Assembly (NCBI GenBank): GCA_049999725.1
Contig: JBNGIS010019962.1
Location: forward strand, 1-60,841
Direction of reading: 5' to 3'
DNA from: Haplomitrium mnioides
Lineage: Eukaryota > Marchantiophyta > Haplomitriopsida > Calobryales
Length of the DNA stretch: 60,841 bases
The position numbers and the translations under genes are program-made. The notes below the pieces were generated by a model that saw only the letters and a list, made by a program, of their open reading frames with translations, was not told where the DNA came from and did no database searches. Below, one piece after another: positions 1 through 11,804 of this stretch. The number at the start of each line of letters is the position of its first letter. The first letter of the stretch is position 1.

Positions 1-681
1 CTAACTCAGCATAGCACTAATGCTAATATAACATAACAGAAACTAAACATAAGACACTACATATATCCTAATGGTTCTATCTCTAATACGATCCCCCCGA
101 ATTCCACAAGCATCCTTCCTCAATGCAGCCTCGTTCTGGTTTGGGCCTTTCCCACTATGCGATCCCTTGCTTCCCAGCAACATCCATAGTATCCGGAATT
201 TCTCGTTCCGAAATTTCTGGCTCCTCCCCCGAAGCACTCTATATTCGCGAACCTCTTGCTCAACACTGGAGCTGCCCATTCCAACTCGCTACGCTGATCT
301 TCAGATCTCTTTGGAATCCGTCAAGAATTCCAGCAATCTGAAATTCTCCTTTGCTTTACCCTTGGATCCCTCAACGATCATCCAAAATTCCCCAAGCATC
401 CTTCCTCAACGCAGCCTCATTCCGGTTTGGGCCTTTCCCACTATGCGATCCCTTGCTTCCCAGCAACATCCATAGTATCCGGGATTTCTCATTCCGAAAT
501 TTCTGGCTCCACCCCCGAAGCACTCTATATTCGCGAACCTCTCTTGCTCTCCACTGGAACTGCCCATTCCAACTCGCTACATTGATCTTCAGATCTCTTT
601 GGAATCCATCAAGAATTCCAGCAATCTGAAATTCTCGCTGATCTACATTGGATCCCAACCTGTTTCCACAGAACTGTTCTC

Positions 682-693
682 GCTCTGATACCA
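682..693 (-). other. Primer binding site, initiator-Met tRNA type
   Basis: On the minus strand this reads TGGTATCAGAGC, an exact match to the 3' end complement of plant initiator-Met tRNA used by many LTR retrotransposons. Sibling sites lie at 1688-1699 (one substitution) and 1755-1766 (exact). Confidence 0.6.
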
Positions 694-1073
694 TATGTTG
701 CTGAGTATCAGAGTGAGTATCCACCTGCTTGACCCGCAGGATCGAATTGCTCTGGTACCACGTGTCGTGGACCTCCCTCGCTTGAGACAAGCCAACCTTC
801 ATGCGTCCATGAATCACCAGCTCCATGAAACCGGAGCTTCTGTTCCGAGTACCTTGGCTCGTCCCTCGACGCCCTCTTACTGCCCAATCAGGTCACTCTC
901 TTGGAATAACCCAAGAATTCCAGCAATCTGAAATTCTCCTTTCACTTTACCTTTGGATCCCTCAACGATCCCCCGGAATTCCACAAGCATCCTTCCTCAA
1001 CACAGCCTCGTTCCAGTTTGGGCCTTTCCCACTATGCGATCCCTTGCTTCCCAGCAACATCCATAGTATCCGG

Positions 1074-1173
1074 NNNNNNNNNNNNNNNNNNNNNNNNNNN
1101 NNNNNNNNNNNNNNNNNNNNNNNNNNNNNNNNNNNNNNNNNNNNNNNNNNNNNNNNNNNNNNNNNNNNNNNNN
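1074..1173. other. Assembly gap (100 N)
   Basis: A run of exactly 100 N lies inside the 290-bp tandem array. The last 36 or so bases of array sequence before the gap (from TGCGATCCC to the end of CATAGTATC) reappear immediately after it. The gap may therefore hide another repeat copy or be an artificial break between overlapping contigs. Confidence 0.95.
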
Positions 1174-2326
1174 TGCGATCCCTTGCTTCCCAGCAACATC
1201 CATAGTATCTGGGATTTCTCGTTCCGAAATTTCTGGCTCCTCCCCCGAAGCACTCTATATTTGCAAACCTCTTGCTCAACACTGGAGCTGCCCATTCCAA
1301 CTCGCTACGCTGATCTTCGGATCTCTTTGGAATCCGTCAAGAATTCCAGCAATCTGAAATTCTCCTTTGCTTTACCCTTGGATCCCTCAACGATCATCCA
1401 AAATTCCCCAAGCATCCTTCCTCAACACAGCCTTGCTCCGGTTTGGGCCTTTCCCACTATGCGATCCCTTGCTTCCCAGCAACATCCATAGTATCCGGGA
1501 TTTCTCGTTCCGAAATTTCTGGCTCCTCCCCCGAAGCACTCTATATTCGCGAACCTCTCTTGCTCCTGCCCATTCCAACTCGCTACGTTGATCTTCAGAT
1601 TTCTTTGGAATCCGTCAAGAATTCCAGCAATCTGAAATTCTCGCCGATCTACATTGGATCCCAACCTGTTTCCACAGGACTGTTCTCGCTCTTATACCAT
1701 ATGTCACGGAGTATCAAAATGAGTATCCACCTGCTTGACCCACAGGATCGAATTGCTCTGATACCACGTGTCGCGGACCTCCCTCGCTCGAGACGAGCCA
1801 ACCTTCATGCGTCCATGAATCACCAGCTCGCTCGAGCACCAGCAAGGAGATCTCACGCGCCTAATCCTCGTGATCGAACTCTCTCTAAACCGATTCCTCG
1901 GTTTCTCGTCAAGTTCCTCACACGGGACACCGGCTCCCAAGGCTCTCTTGTTATTCCAACCTAGAGCCTCCTTTGGGCAGGGTTCCCTCAACCCAGTCAC
2001 AAGCCTCGCTGATCTGATTCCCCATGTTGATCCAATCCTACTCATGTTCCCCATTGAGCCTTCATCGATCCTCATGAAATCCCAATCCTCAGCTTGCCTT
2101 GGCTGAGAGATCTTTCCTAGCCCATGAGCAAGGATGCATGCTTGGTTCCTTCCCCCCACAAGAAAGGAGCATCACCCCCCTCATAGTAGCCTCCGGAGGC
2201 CCCGACCCCTCCGCCCATCTTGGCCAAAATATTTTTGGAGCATCCCCCATTCGTCAACATCCAACTGAGGGACGTTCAACCCGCCGGACGGAAGACCTAC
2301 ATAGCTCCGTTTGTCGCGTTCTTTAG

Positions 2327-2520
2327 CTCGTTGGAACCGTCTCATCGCGAGCTTTCCAACGAGTCCTTAACAGCCAGAAACGAAGATCGGGAAGGCCTTC
2401 GAAACCGCGTTTTAGTAACTCCTACTCAAAATTCACTCAGATCCCTGAATGACCAACCAAATCTCATGGTTCTCATGAGATCTTGGACTCGTTGGATAGA
2501 TCTCACCGAGATCTATCCAA
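2327..2520. repeat. Cluster of short inverted repeats
   Basis: Three hairpins are visible: 10-bp arms at 2327-2336 and 2354-2363, 7-bp arms at 2461-2467 and 2475-2481, and perfect 13-bp arms at 2492-2504 and 2508-2520 with a 3-base loop. They fall in the presumed LTR part of the retroelement fragment. Confidence 0.75.
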
Positions 2521-2869
2521 TGACACCTTACTTGGCTCAAATGGACGTCGGAAAGCCCTTCAAATCCTCTCTTGGGATTTCTGGCTTTGTCCTCCGACTA
2601 GCTGACTAGTCTCTTGGCTGAAACCAAGAGCCCTCCCCCAGAATCTGAGCCCCCAGATTTCTGAGTTCCTGGATCCCACTTTGGATCCTGGCATTTCCTT
2701 TGGATTCTCACAAATCCCCCTTGATCCCTCCTGGATCACCTGCCTTATTCCAGAATTCCTACAGAATTCTCATGATCCATACATGGATCCTAGTATCCAT
2801 GTGGCGAGTCTCATCGCGAACCTGCTTAATCGCGAGCGGGTTCATGACACAGAGGCTGAGGCTGGACTG

Positions 2870-5372
2870 GGAATGGCAATGGCAAGCAGTGGGAGGGCTC
2901 GCTGATTGCCAAGCGGGGCTGGACATCTGCTAGAGCTGGGAAGGAAGGAAGTCAGGTCGCGAACAGTACACAGGCAGGGGCTAGGTCGTAGGTTGATCGA
3001 GTAGGCCTATCGAGTTGTCAAGTTCTTATTCGAAGTATGAGAGCGTTAAAGTGGATCAATCTGTCAAGAGGGGTGACTAATCTTGGAAAGTTCTGGGAGA
3101 GTTCATGCAGAGGGACTTGATTCCTGGACACCGAATCACTACTGACGACACTATGAGGCTAGGACTGTCAAACTTGGATGAGCAAGGGAACGGGAGGCAG
3201 GTTCTCAAGAAGACCACAAGAATTCCTGCTTCCAACCTTCATAACGGGGTGAGGAATGACAAATTGATCTCCATAGGCGGGACAACCAAGAACAGGAAAA
3301 ACAGGAAGGCCAACAATCTTACAGAGTGTAGCCATCAGAACTAGAGTGTGAGCTGATTCAAGACCATAGATTACCAAGACAGTAATCCTGTGTTCTATAG
3401 CTACCATATGAGGCTATCTTCTGCTGAATACGTAAGGCTAACTGATAATTGTCTTCAATTGCCAGCTGTGCCACCTATAATTCTGCAAAAACTCAATCAC
3501 GGTGTTCGAGACAAGTGGGGCTGTTCATCAGTTTCCTCTTCGCTGGCTGACAATCGGACGCAGCATATTCCAACAGGATGGAGGTGTAGACGCCTTCAGA
3601 TCAGATCAGCCCTGAACCAATAACCAAAGAGTAAACACATTGACAGAACAAACATACAAATCAGACATGACATAAGGAGAAACAACCTTTGTTAGAAACC
3701 CAACGTAGCTTCGAAGGGAATCCAATGATTGTTCATGGTTTGGTAGAATCAACAGCAGAAAATAGTCAGTTGCAACAGTACACCATTCTTGCCTCATGTT
3801 GGTTGTCACGTGAACACATGAATCTTGCCGCTGGCTCGATCTGAGAAAGGTATGCCCTCCACGAGATTGAATATGGATATAACTTCAAACCGGGGGTGTA
3901 GGGATCCAAGGGGTTCCATACTTTTACAAGATGGCAGGGGGCCAATTTTGAACAGGTGAATCCCCTTGTTCCATGAGTAACGTCGGCAGTTCCCTGTTGT
4001 TTCCCATGGATCAGGGTTTTTGGTCCCCGACAAACGTTCGTCTGGCAGGCCATGGTGTTGGAATTCTTTCTTTGTCCATGTAGCTTGAACGTTTTCATTT
4101 TCTGCGATAAGATGTCTCAATCGCATTGGTGTCAGGTTTTCATGGATAGCGGCCGTTGTCCCTCTGAACGGAAATCGAGGCAAAGCTTGTTTCCCTTTGT
4201 TCAGCTCTGGCTTGTGACTAGGACCTTCTCCACCCTGATCATCACACATGCAGCACACCACTGGTGACTACTTGGATGAACACTAAAAGGCACTGAAAAA
4301 ACATAGCTATGTACATGGGTAGAGTAAAACCCCATAGTATCCAGATGGACGCTTCAACAATGGAGGACAAACCGTACACATCGCTAGTACAGTACTGTAG
4401 AGTGCTTCGAAACATTGGTTTCAGTTTGGCGTTCAGGACAAATGTACAGGAAGTCGTGATTTTGGTTCGTCTGCGCCAGTTCTTGCAATCGCAGTGTCTT
4501 AAATCTCCAAGTGATCCATCTTCAACTCTAAGGTTGAATGCCTCAAATTCTTTCCACAAATTTCATTTGCCTCACAGTTAGACAATGATTGCCGCATGCG
4601 ACACAAAATTTCCTAGCTGACTGAGCCGGATTCGTCGACGAGTTGCTGATGGTCCAGGTCGTTTATCTTCGAAATTTATGTTTACAGTAGGAGCATAATC
4701 GCTACCCCTGTGCAGAGCCATCGAGCGAAATCCCAGGCGCTAAAGTGCGAGATGCAAAACATGAAATATCAAACTCACACCCACAAAGCCCTGCACATAA
4801 ACAGAGTCGGATATAAATGTTGAGCACCCGAGCACACATCTCAGCATAATTTGAGTCGCATATATGTCTGCCGGACCCAAACATACCTACAAGCTCTCCA
4901 TCTGCAACTTTTGGCTTCGATACGGCGTCCACCGTTGTCCTATCCTGAAGCCCTCCTAGACCAAATCTAGCCACAGCTAAAACGTCCAACTTCTTCTGCT
5001 TTGAGATGCTGCGTCCTTCGTGCAATAGCGCCAGCGACGTTTAAGCCCTAAGGGTGCAATGGTTCCACGGTTATGAATTTTGAGAAGCAATTGGAGCCTT
5101 GAACTTATCTGAAATGGATTTGCTGAACTTTTTAAATCTGAAGTTTTCTTGAGGATGTGCTGAAATCTATTATCCGTGATGCTTGATTGGAGGTGGAAAT
5201 CATTGTGCAATCTGAATTTCACTGCTGACATGAGTGAGTTGCATGTGGGACCAAAGAATGGTTGCTTTACTATGGTGTTGGATTCATGGCTCCGCTCCAT
5301 AACCGAACACTAGTTTCAAAGGCTGCTTTGGTCCGGTGGATTGCGACTTTTGGGATTGTTGATCAGCTACGG
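2870..5372. other. Intergenic region upstream of VPS36, no supportable gene
   Basis: Only short, mutually overlapping open frames occur on both strands. The longest is a minus-strand 151-codon frame at 3806-4261 that matches no family I know. The final few hundred bases should hold the VPS36 promoter and 5' untranslated region, but I see no convincing TATA element. Confidence 0.5.
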
Positions 5373-7840
5373 ATGGAGGGGTGGGCAGGGGTGCTGCGGC
5401 CGGTGCTGCTCAGTGGGGCCGGCCGACCACAACTGGAGACCAGTGAAATTGAATGCCAATTGCTGGATGCTGTGGATATACAGCTAGATTCTTCGCCCAA
5501 CACCCCCCCGCTTCGTTGCGGTTTGGTTGTGCTTACTACGCTCCGTATAATTTGGGTTGATGAGAGCTCTAAGAAAGCTTGGAGCATGCCTTTAGCTGCA
5601 GTGTGTAAAATCTACCCTCCCAGAAAAACCCTCAAAAGCATTTTTGTGACACCCAAACTCCGGATCCAGTTTTGGAGTTCGAAGGGGACAATCGCTCTCG
5701 GGGCTGCCAATGCCGCAGAGGCATCGATTAACGTGACCATGGTGTTTAAGGGACAAACGAATCCGGAAACTTTTCTATCAAGGTTGGGAGAGGTTATTGA
5801 GGCCAAGGCTTGGGAGGATGATTTGAGAAAAAAAGCTGCCTCACTAGCTTCGTCAGGATCAGTAACTAGTACGTCTGGAAGAGTTGATGCACAAAGTAGT
5901 GGAGCTGTGAGGAAGCTGAATCCAGCCATGGCGGGAGTTTCTGGAATCCTCCGCAAAGAGGAGCAGCAACTGGAGCAAACGGATAAGAATTTAAACGAGG
6001 CATTTCAGGATCTGAATGCTCTGATGGTACGTTTCTGATAATCCTGAACAAAAGCCTTTTGAAGGGCAAGGATGGTTGAAGGAACCGATTCTTGTCTCGC
6101 CATGAATTGAGCAGGCAAGAAACTCTGAAACAGTTTCCAAAAGCAAGCAAGTTGCATGTCAGTTGTGTGCCGAATTTCTTATAATGTTTTGTACCGCTCG
6201 TCTATATGATAGGGGAAGGCAAAAGAGATGGTCAGCCTCGCGGAGAGGATGAGAGTGAAGCTTCTAGCTCCTCCACCTACCCAACAGAGCCAGAGTCATT
6301 TGGAGGAAGAAGAGCTAGGATCTAAACAGGACATACAAGACTGGCTGCTGAGTGTGGGAATTGTATCTCCCGTCACGAAGGAATCGGCTGGTGCACTCTA
6401 CCATCAACAACTTGCTCGTCAGGTGCAATTCTTAGTTTTTGGTCGACTGGAAAAAAATTATGTGGGTTAGTTTTTAGTCGATTCAAAACTAATCCACATA
6501 GTTTTTGATCGATTAAAAACTAAATCTGCGGGTAATGCTCCTCTGAGTACCAGCAAGCTTTCATCTGCTTTCAAGGTTTGATTGTTGCCAGGAAATTTGC
6601 GTGCTTTCATTTTCATCTTGAAATTATGCATGTGCTTGCTGGGGCCTTAAATGTGCTGGTTGCTTGATATAAGCATGCGTGAAAACACTTGCATAGATTT
6701 GCTTTAAGCTGTTGTAGTCATACTGCAGAATCAAATTTGTATCTTGCAGCTGGCAGACTTTGTGAAAATACCCCTCCAAAGGTCAGGGGGCATGCTGGCC
6801 ATGGTCGATGTCTATTGCCTATTTAACCGTGCCCGTGGTACAGGTATGTACTGGGTCGTGATTGCGTTCTTAGATCCAGAAAGACAATTGTGCTGGATAG
6901 AGTTTCATTTGGATTTAGAATGGCTTGACTTTAGATTGCAGACGGTAATACCATGTGAGCAGCAATACTGGAATGAACTTTACGCGCCTAACTACTTGTC
7001 CTATTGAATTCAAACTCTCCAAAAAAATTGGAGAAAAATTTTATTGAGGACTTGAAGTAACGTGGGTGCAGATTTCTGAATCCCTCCCTAAGATTTTTCC
7101 AACTGAATCATACCCGTACAATCATAGAGAGATTGATGCAATTGTTTGAGAATAGGAATCTAATATTACTTTTGTTGCAGAGCTCATATCACCCGAAGAT
7201 CTACTGCAAGCATGTGTCATCTGGACAGGCATTGATGTGTAAGCGAGCTTTCAGTTAATGATATTAGCTGAATCAATGTGCTATACTCAAGTTCTTACTA
7301 TTTTCTCTAGAAGTTGATCACTACATTTCTGAAATCGCAGACCTGTGATGATGCGGCGCTTTGACAGTGGTGTCATGGTCATTCAATCAAAGAGTCAGAC
7401 TGATGATGAGGTGTTCTCAAACCTCTCGTCCTCATAATAAATTTTCTCTACTACGCTCTTTGTGAGATGAACTCGTTTGTTATATCCTTAGTTATGCTGC
7501 TGTTTGAGCCGTATGTTATTTGTCACAGATTTTTGCCAGGCTTGACGTTCTTGTGAAGAAGCCTGAAGCCGTGAGGCAAGGGATTAGTGCCAGTGATGCC
7601 GCACGAGCCTTGGGCATTGCACCTGCCCTTGCTAAAGAACATTTACTCGCAGCAGAGAATCAAGGTCTGTGAACCAGTTGTTGAAAGTGTGTTCGAGCAT
7701 TCAACTCTATGGCCTTACAGGTGTCAGTCACACTAATAGATTCCTGTGCAGGGATCCTATGTAGAGACGATGCGGCTGATGGTCTCCGCTTCTTTTTCAA
7801 CTTCTTCAAGCAGATCGACATCCGGAAAGTCTTCGCATGA
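5373..7840 (+). CDS. VPS36: VPS36, ESCRT-II subunit (complete, 7 exons)
   Basis: Vacuolar protein-sorting protein 36. With VPS22 and VPS25 it forms ESCRT-II, which sorts ubiquitinated cargo into multivesicular bodies at the endosome. Exons: 5373-6026, 6213-6422, 6750-6843, 7181-7238, 7341-7410, 7529-7664 and 7752-7840, all with GT-AG introns and consistent phases. They total 1311 bp, or 436 residues, against about 440 in Arabidopsis. Residues about 15-150 form the GLUE domain, which binds phosphoinositide and ubiquitin ([15 protein letters not shown] near its start). The conserved linker GILRKEE...AFQDLNALM ends exon 1. Residues 219-436 are the EAP30/winged-helix part ([40 protein letters not shown] near the end). 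As in other plants there is no NZF finger. I chose ATG 5373 because it gives the family length; an in-frame ATG at 5286 would add 29 residues unlike the family. Confidence 0.95.
6431..6514. repeat. Hairpin and short repeats in VPS36 intron 2
   Basis: Arms of 16 bp with one mismatch lie at 6459-6474 and 6485-6500 around a 10-base loop. The motif TAGTTTTTNNTCGANT occurs three times (about 6433, 6468 and 6499). It looks like a small MITE-type or foldback remnant directly after the exon 2 donor site. Confidence 0.65.
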
Positions 7841-10800
7841 GTTTGTGGAATATTTGGTCACAATACATAAATGTCACTAGCCCGGCACACATGCAGTGGC
7901 TACCAATAGGATGCTGTTGTCCCGTCTCATTTTTCTTCGCTCATGAAAAAATGGAGAGCGATGTTTTATATGATTCACACTCTAGGATTCACACACTCTA
8001 GGATTTCCAGAGGTGGCATTAGGGCACGTGGATCCACTAGTGCCGTTTCAAGCCTCACGATGGTCCTTGAATCAGAAAGAAAACATTTGGAAGATCGTCT
8101 TTCCAAATTTCAACATTGGATGGAAGAATTGCAACAATTGTGTTCCGCGAAATGTAAAGGAAATGGCCAGAAAATCTGCTTTCACGTCATTTGAATGAAA
8201 TATACGTAATCCTACACAGCATCTTCCAGAAGACCAACCCTTCTTCATGCAGGAGAATACGAAGAGAGTAAGCTGCCCAGATGCATTACCAGGAGCTAGA
8301 AATCGGAGCAGGTGAGCTAGCTCTGCACCGTCAAGCCAAGGTCTGCCGAAAGCATACTGTACTAACGAGACGGGGAAGTCCAAAAACGGACGTTACCAAG
8401 GTCACCATAAACTCTGTAGACTCGACAACAACAGAGATGGAGGTAGTCAACATGACTCGTGCAAATCCCTAACAAGAGTGATCAAATTAACCCACGCTCC
8501 ACTATTGTGAAACTGCCACCATTTCGAGAGAAGTCCTCGCAATGTGTACAGTCGCTGTCCGAAATCATATCAAGTATACTGATTTCTTAACAGCGTAGCA
8601 ATGACCGACCTGTACGGCATCAGAAATCGCCCATTAAACAGCTGCAAAAAACTTCTCTACCTTGGCTCCAGAAACTACTTCCGTAGATATCTCCAAGAGT
8701 GTATCTTGAGTTCCTTAGCCCGAGATGCATCCGCAAAGAACCGGGCGTGAAAAGTTGGTTACAGTCCAAATCCTTACACGTAGTTATTCTGCTTCTGGTT
8801 CATCATGGTCAACATCTTAATAAACACAATCTGAAGTGTGTTTATATATAATCCAGGAGAACCCGTGAACTCGAATTCCCAATTTACGGCCCACCTTCAC
8901 TGAGTTTTTGGATTCGATCGACGCCCATTCTAGTAGGAGGTGCCCGCATACCCAATTTCATTTTACGAGCAGCATGACAGCACAAAAGCAGCAATCCCAA
9001 GTCCTAGTTGAAAGTGCCCGCATTCCCAATTTCATTTTGCATAAAAGCAGCAATCCCAAGGGCTCAATGATTGGATTGGTAGGTTGTAAACGCCCGCACA
9101 CAGGATGCAGAAAACCGTTACTGTACACAAAGCGTACACATCCCAAGCTTTTCCAGCAATTCAGTTCCTTTCAGAAGGTTGCTTCCTTCACCAATATTGA
9201 TACGCCTGCGATTGCTATCAAAACCATTGCTCTTCATTCCTCCAAGGATGCACAATATCCCAAGAGTGGGTAACGAATGGCTAGAAGCTGCTCTGATGAG
9301 GTTCCAAAGCTCTCCGCGGCAGGTGGCCACTGGGAACCTTGAATGGTGCTCCCTATGTGAACAGCAGGGACTAATTGCAATCCCAAGATAGGAATGACAG
9401 AAAAGGCTCAACGAATCTGCAAAATATGCAAACGCTCGCCGTGCTCATTATGAGAATCTCTTGAAAATTTGCTACATTTTGTGGAGGTTTAGGTGAATCT
9501 GACGGACATGGTGACTGGCTTCCTAACCCTCGGAATGAATGACGCAGAAGTTATCAGAGATCGGTTCTTCTGAGACTTTGTGGCAGATCTGAGATACCAT
9601 TCGAATTCCTGAAAACTTCCATATGGATGACTCTAACAGGGCGAAGGGGAGCCGGGGACGTTTTATGCGATTGACTACCAGGTGCGTTGCCGTAGACAGA
9701 AGTTGAAGACAAAAGGACGCCTCGCAAACTATCCCATTCCATCCCCTCCGCTCAGCAGGGCAAGCCAAGACAAGACAATCTGCTATCAGATCCTTGGTTT
9801 AGTGAGGACCAGGGAATTCGCAGTGGCACTGAATGGGGAATCCAAAGGGCAATTGCGTTTGTTCGATCAACGAAGAGCAAGTCGTTTCTGTGGATGCAAA
9901 TCTGAGGGAGATCAGAGACCTTTTTCACTCTTTCTATATCAATACACCACTGTATTTTGTCGGAGCCATGAATTCTGGGTTGAAGACGTTGGTGGATGCA
10001 GATTGGTCTTCCAACCATAAGATAAGATGATGATTTGATCTATTCGGTCTTTGAACGAAAGAACGAGAAATCAGCCTTTCAGAATGTAAGAGTCCAGGTC
10101 AATGAAAATAATATGGCACCCACAAAATTAACACGGAAGAGATTGTTGATTAGCATTGTTGACATGCTACGCCATCTACGCAATCAGACAAGTAATTTGA
10201 TTGATATTTGCATTCTGCTTTTGTTACTATCGCAGCTTTTGTAAAACACAACACTAAATTTTTCTTTCCAGTCACGTTCCTATGAAGCACCGGAAGATCT
10301 GAATCTGCTACGCATGTTCTCAAAAGCTAGCTCGACACCGGTTGTATACCTCAATATATATTTTCTGTTTGGATATTCTTCATCAACGCTATCGTATATG
10401 TGCATATTGTCAGCACCTCTCATGACGTTTCTTTTGGCACTCGTCGAAGAACGTAACTAGCTTAATTTTCTAACAGGATGGAAAACCAAAGCCCTTGTCA
10501 AAGTGGAAGTCATGATTTACCTGCGTGGCGGAACTGGCTTTGGGAGAAGCTCATCACGTCGAAGTCCACGTGTAGATAAGCATGAGCGGCACGTTTGGAT
10601 GGAGTTTCCCTCTAGGCTTCTGTCACATTCAAGCAAATCGTAGTGTTTTTGGTTTTTGGATTCCGAACATTATTTTCTAGTGTGAAATGTTTTAGCATCT
10701 CAAACCGTGATCAGCTTGCTGCGCACTGTGTCTTAACCTCTCGCCGAGTTGTTCCCCCTCATTCTGCACGTCGTTAGAGTTTCTCCGATGGCGTTCGTCT

Positions 10801-11804
10801 CCGAAACCATGACACGTTTCGTGAAGATGACGTGAAGAATGAGACAGGGTCGTGATGAAGATCGTTGGTGTGCTTTTGAGGGTTCATTTGCATGGCCGAC
10901 GCACTGGTGTTAGTTTACCTGCCTTCCTACCTTCCGGTACGTCATTCTATCCTTCCCTTGGTCAGCTGCTGCAAAGGGACCTGCCGCTAAAATGCCTTAG
11001 TCTTACCAACTTTCAACCAGCGCGATGGAGGATTTCGGTTTTGTCTGCGATTCTTTATGTTATTTGATCAAAAGATGCAATTATTCTCAAGCTGTAAAAT
11101 TGGATGAGATTCATAATTTAGTGTTCGGCACTCCGAGATTTGAAATTTGTTCTTTCAAAATTGAGTTTGCAATCAAGTCGAATGTCCACGAAATGTGATC
11201 TCCATTTGCGGATGCTCATTACTCACCAGGGAGTTCACACTTCATTCATTGAGGATTGCATATACCTGTGCATAAAGACTGGAGTTGTAGTCTCAGCTGA
11301 GCACAACGCGGTCCAATGAACAACTCAAACCATTGGCCAGCAAATATGCCATGCTTTCTCTACTTTTCCTCTGTTCCAGGTGAAACTGTGGTATTGAAAT
11401 CGATGTTTTTCCAAATCCTGATAAAATTCCTGATTCATACTGAAGATTTAACTGCTGCAAGATTGCGTACAGCTGTCCAGACTTTCAGCTTGGAATGGGA
11501 ACTCTTCGTCCCTTACCTTGAGACAAGCTTGCCAATGCTCAAACATAATGTTAGGATCTGCAAAGGTTTGCTTTTGCAGGCATGGCTGCAAACCGATAAG
11601 TTGACGACTTGCTGAGTTGGATGCTCCTGACGTGGACCTGTGGAATTGTTTCAGATGTTTGCATTGGCCGAAATCTGGGCTGGACAGGTGCAGAATGTGG
11701 AACAGAACAAAGAATCATTACTGGGCAATACGGTTCCAGGTCTGGATCTATGTGAGATTTTCTAAGTGCTAATTTTCATTTTTTCATTTGAATTTCTAGG
11801 ATAG
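7841..11804. other. Intergenic region between VPS36 and the ABC1-like kinase
   Basis: This holds the VPS36 3' untranslated region and presumably the promoter and 5' exons of the kinase gene, which I could not resolve. A local direct duplication is present: about 60 bp at 8940-9000 is repeated in shortened form at 9015-9061 (TGCCCGCAT...AGCAGCAATCCCAAG). Open frames on both strands are short and none matches a family I know. Confidence 0.5.

Larger units (their letters stand above)
60..1645. repeat. Tandem array of ~290-bp units in a ~1-kb higher-order duplication
   Basis: A unit containing the string CAAGCATCCTTCCTCAA and then CCCAGCAACATCCATAGTATC occurs at about 90, 378, 968 and 1394, with a further partial copy after the N gap. 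Copies 90 and 378 are 288 bp apart. The pair plus the following primer-binding-site segment recurs after about 1010 bp (378 to 1394; 682 to 1688). Copies differ by scattered substitutions. Long apparent reading frames here are by-products of the repeat and match no protein I recognise. Confidence 0.8.
1..2860 (-). mobile_element. Decayed LTR-retrotransposon fragment with internally duplicated segment
   Basis: The sequence 12 bases long at 682-693, read on the minus strand, is TGGTATCAGAGC, the classic plant primer binding site complementary to initiator-Met tRNA. It recurs exactly at 1755-1766 and with one change at 1688-1699. A minus-strand element would therefore have its 5' LTR to the right of about 1769 (starting TG on the + strand, ending CA on the minus strand) and internal sequence to the left. 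The internal part is built from about 290-bp repeats. The right part contains GGATCC-rich and inverted-repeat sequence. I see no intact gag or pol. The outer LTR boundary is not resolved, so the right end is approximate. Confidence 0.5.

Noticed and set aside
3806-4261. A 151-codon minus-strand frame upstream of VPS36
   Set aside because: It has no recognisable motif, no splice partners I could extend, and overlapping frames of similar length on the other strand.
5286-5372. Upstream in-frame ATG as VPS36 start
   Set aside because: It adds 29 residues with no family similarity. The start at 5373 gives 436 residues, matching plant VPS36.
9682-10020. A 112-codon + strand frame
   Set aside because: It has a competing minus-strand frame of similar length, no recognisable domain and no clear splice context.
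10855-11037. A possible first exon with transit-peptide-like composition for the kinase
   Set aside because: The composition fits and a GT follows in phase 0, but I could not connect it in phase to 11805 through any clear exon.
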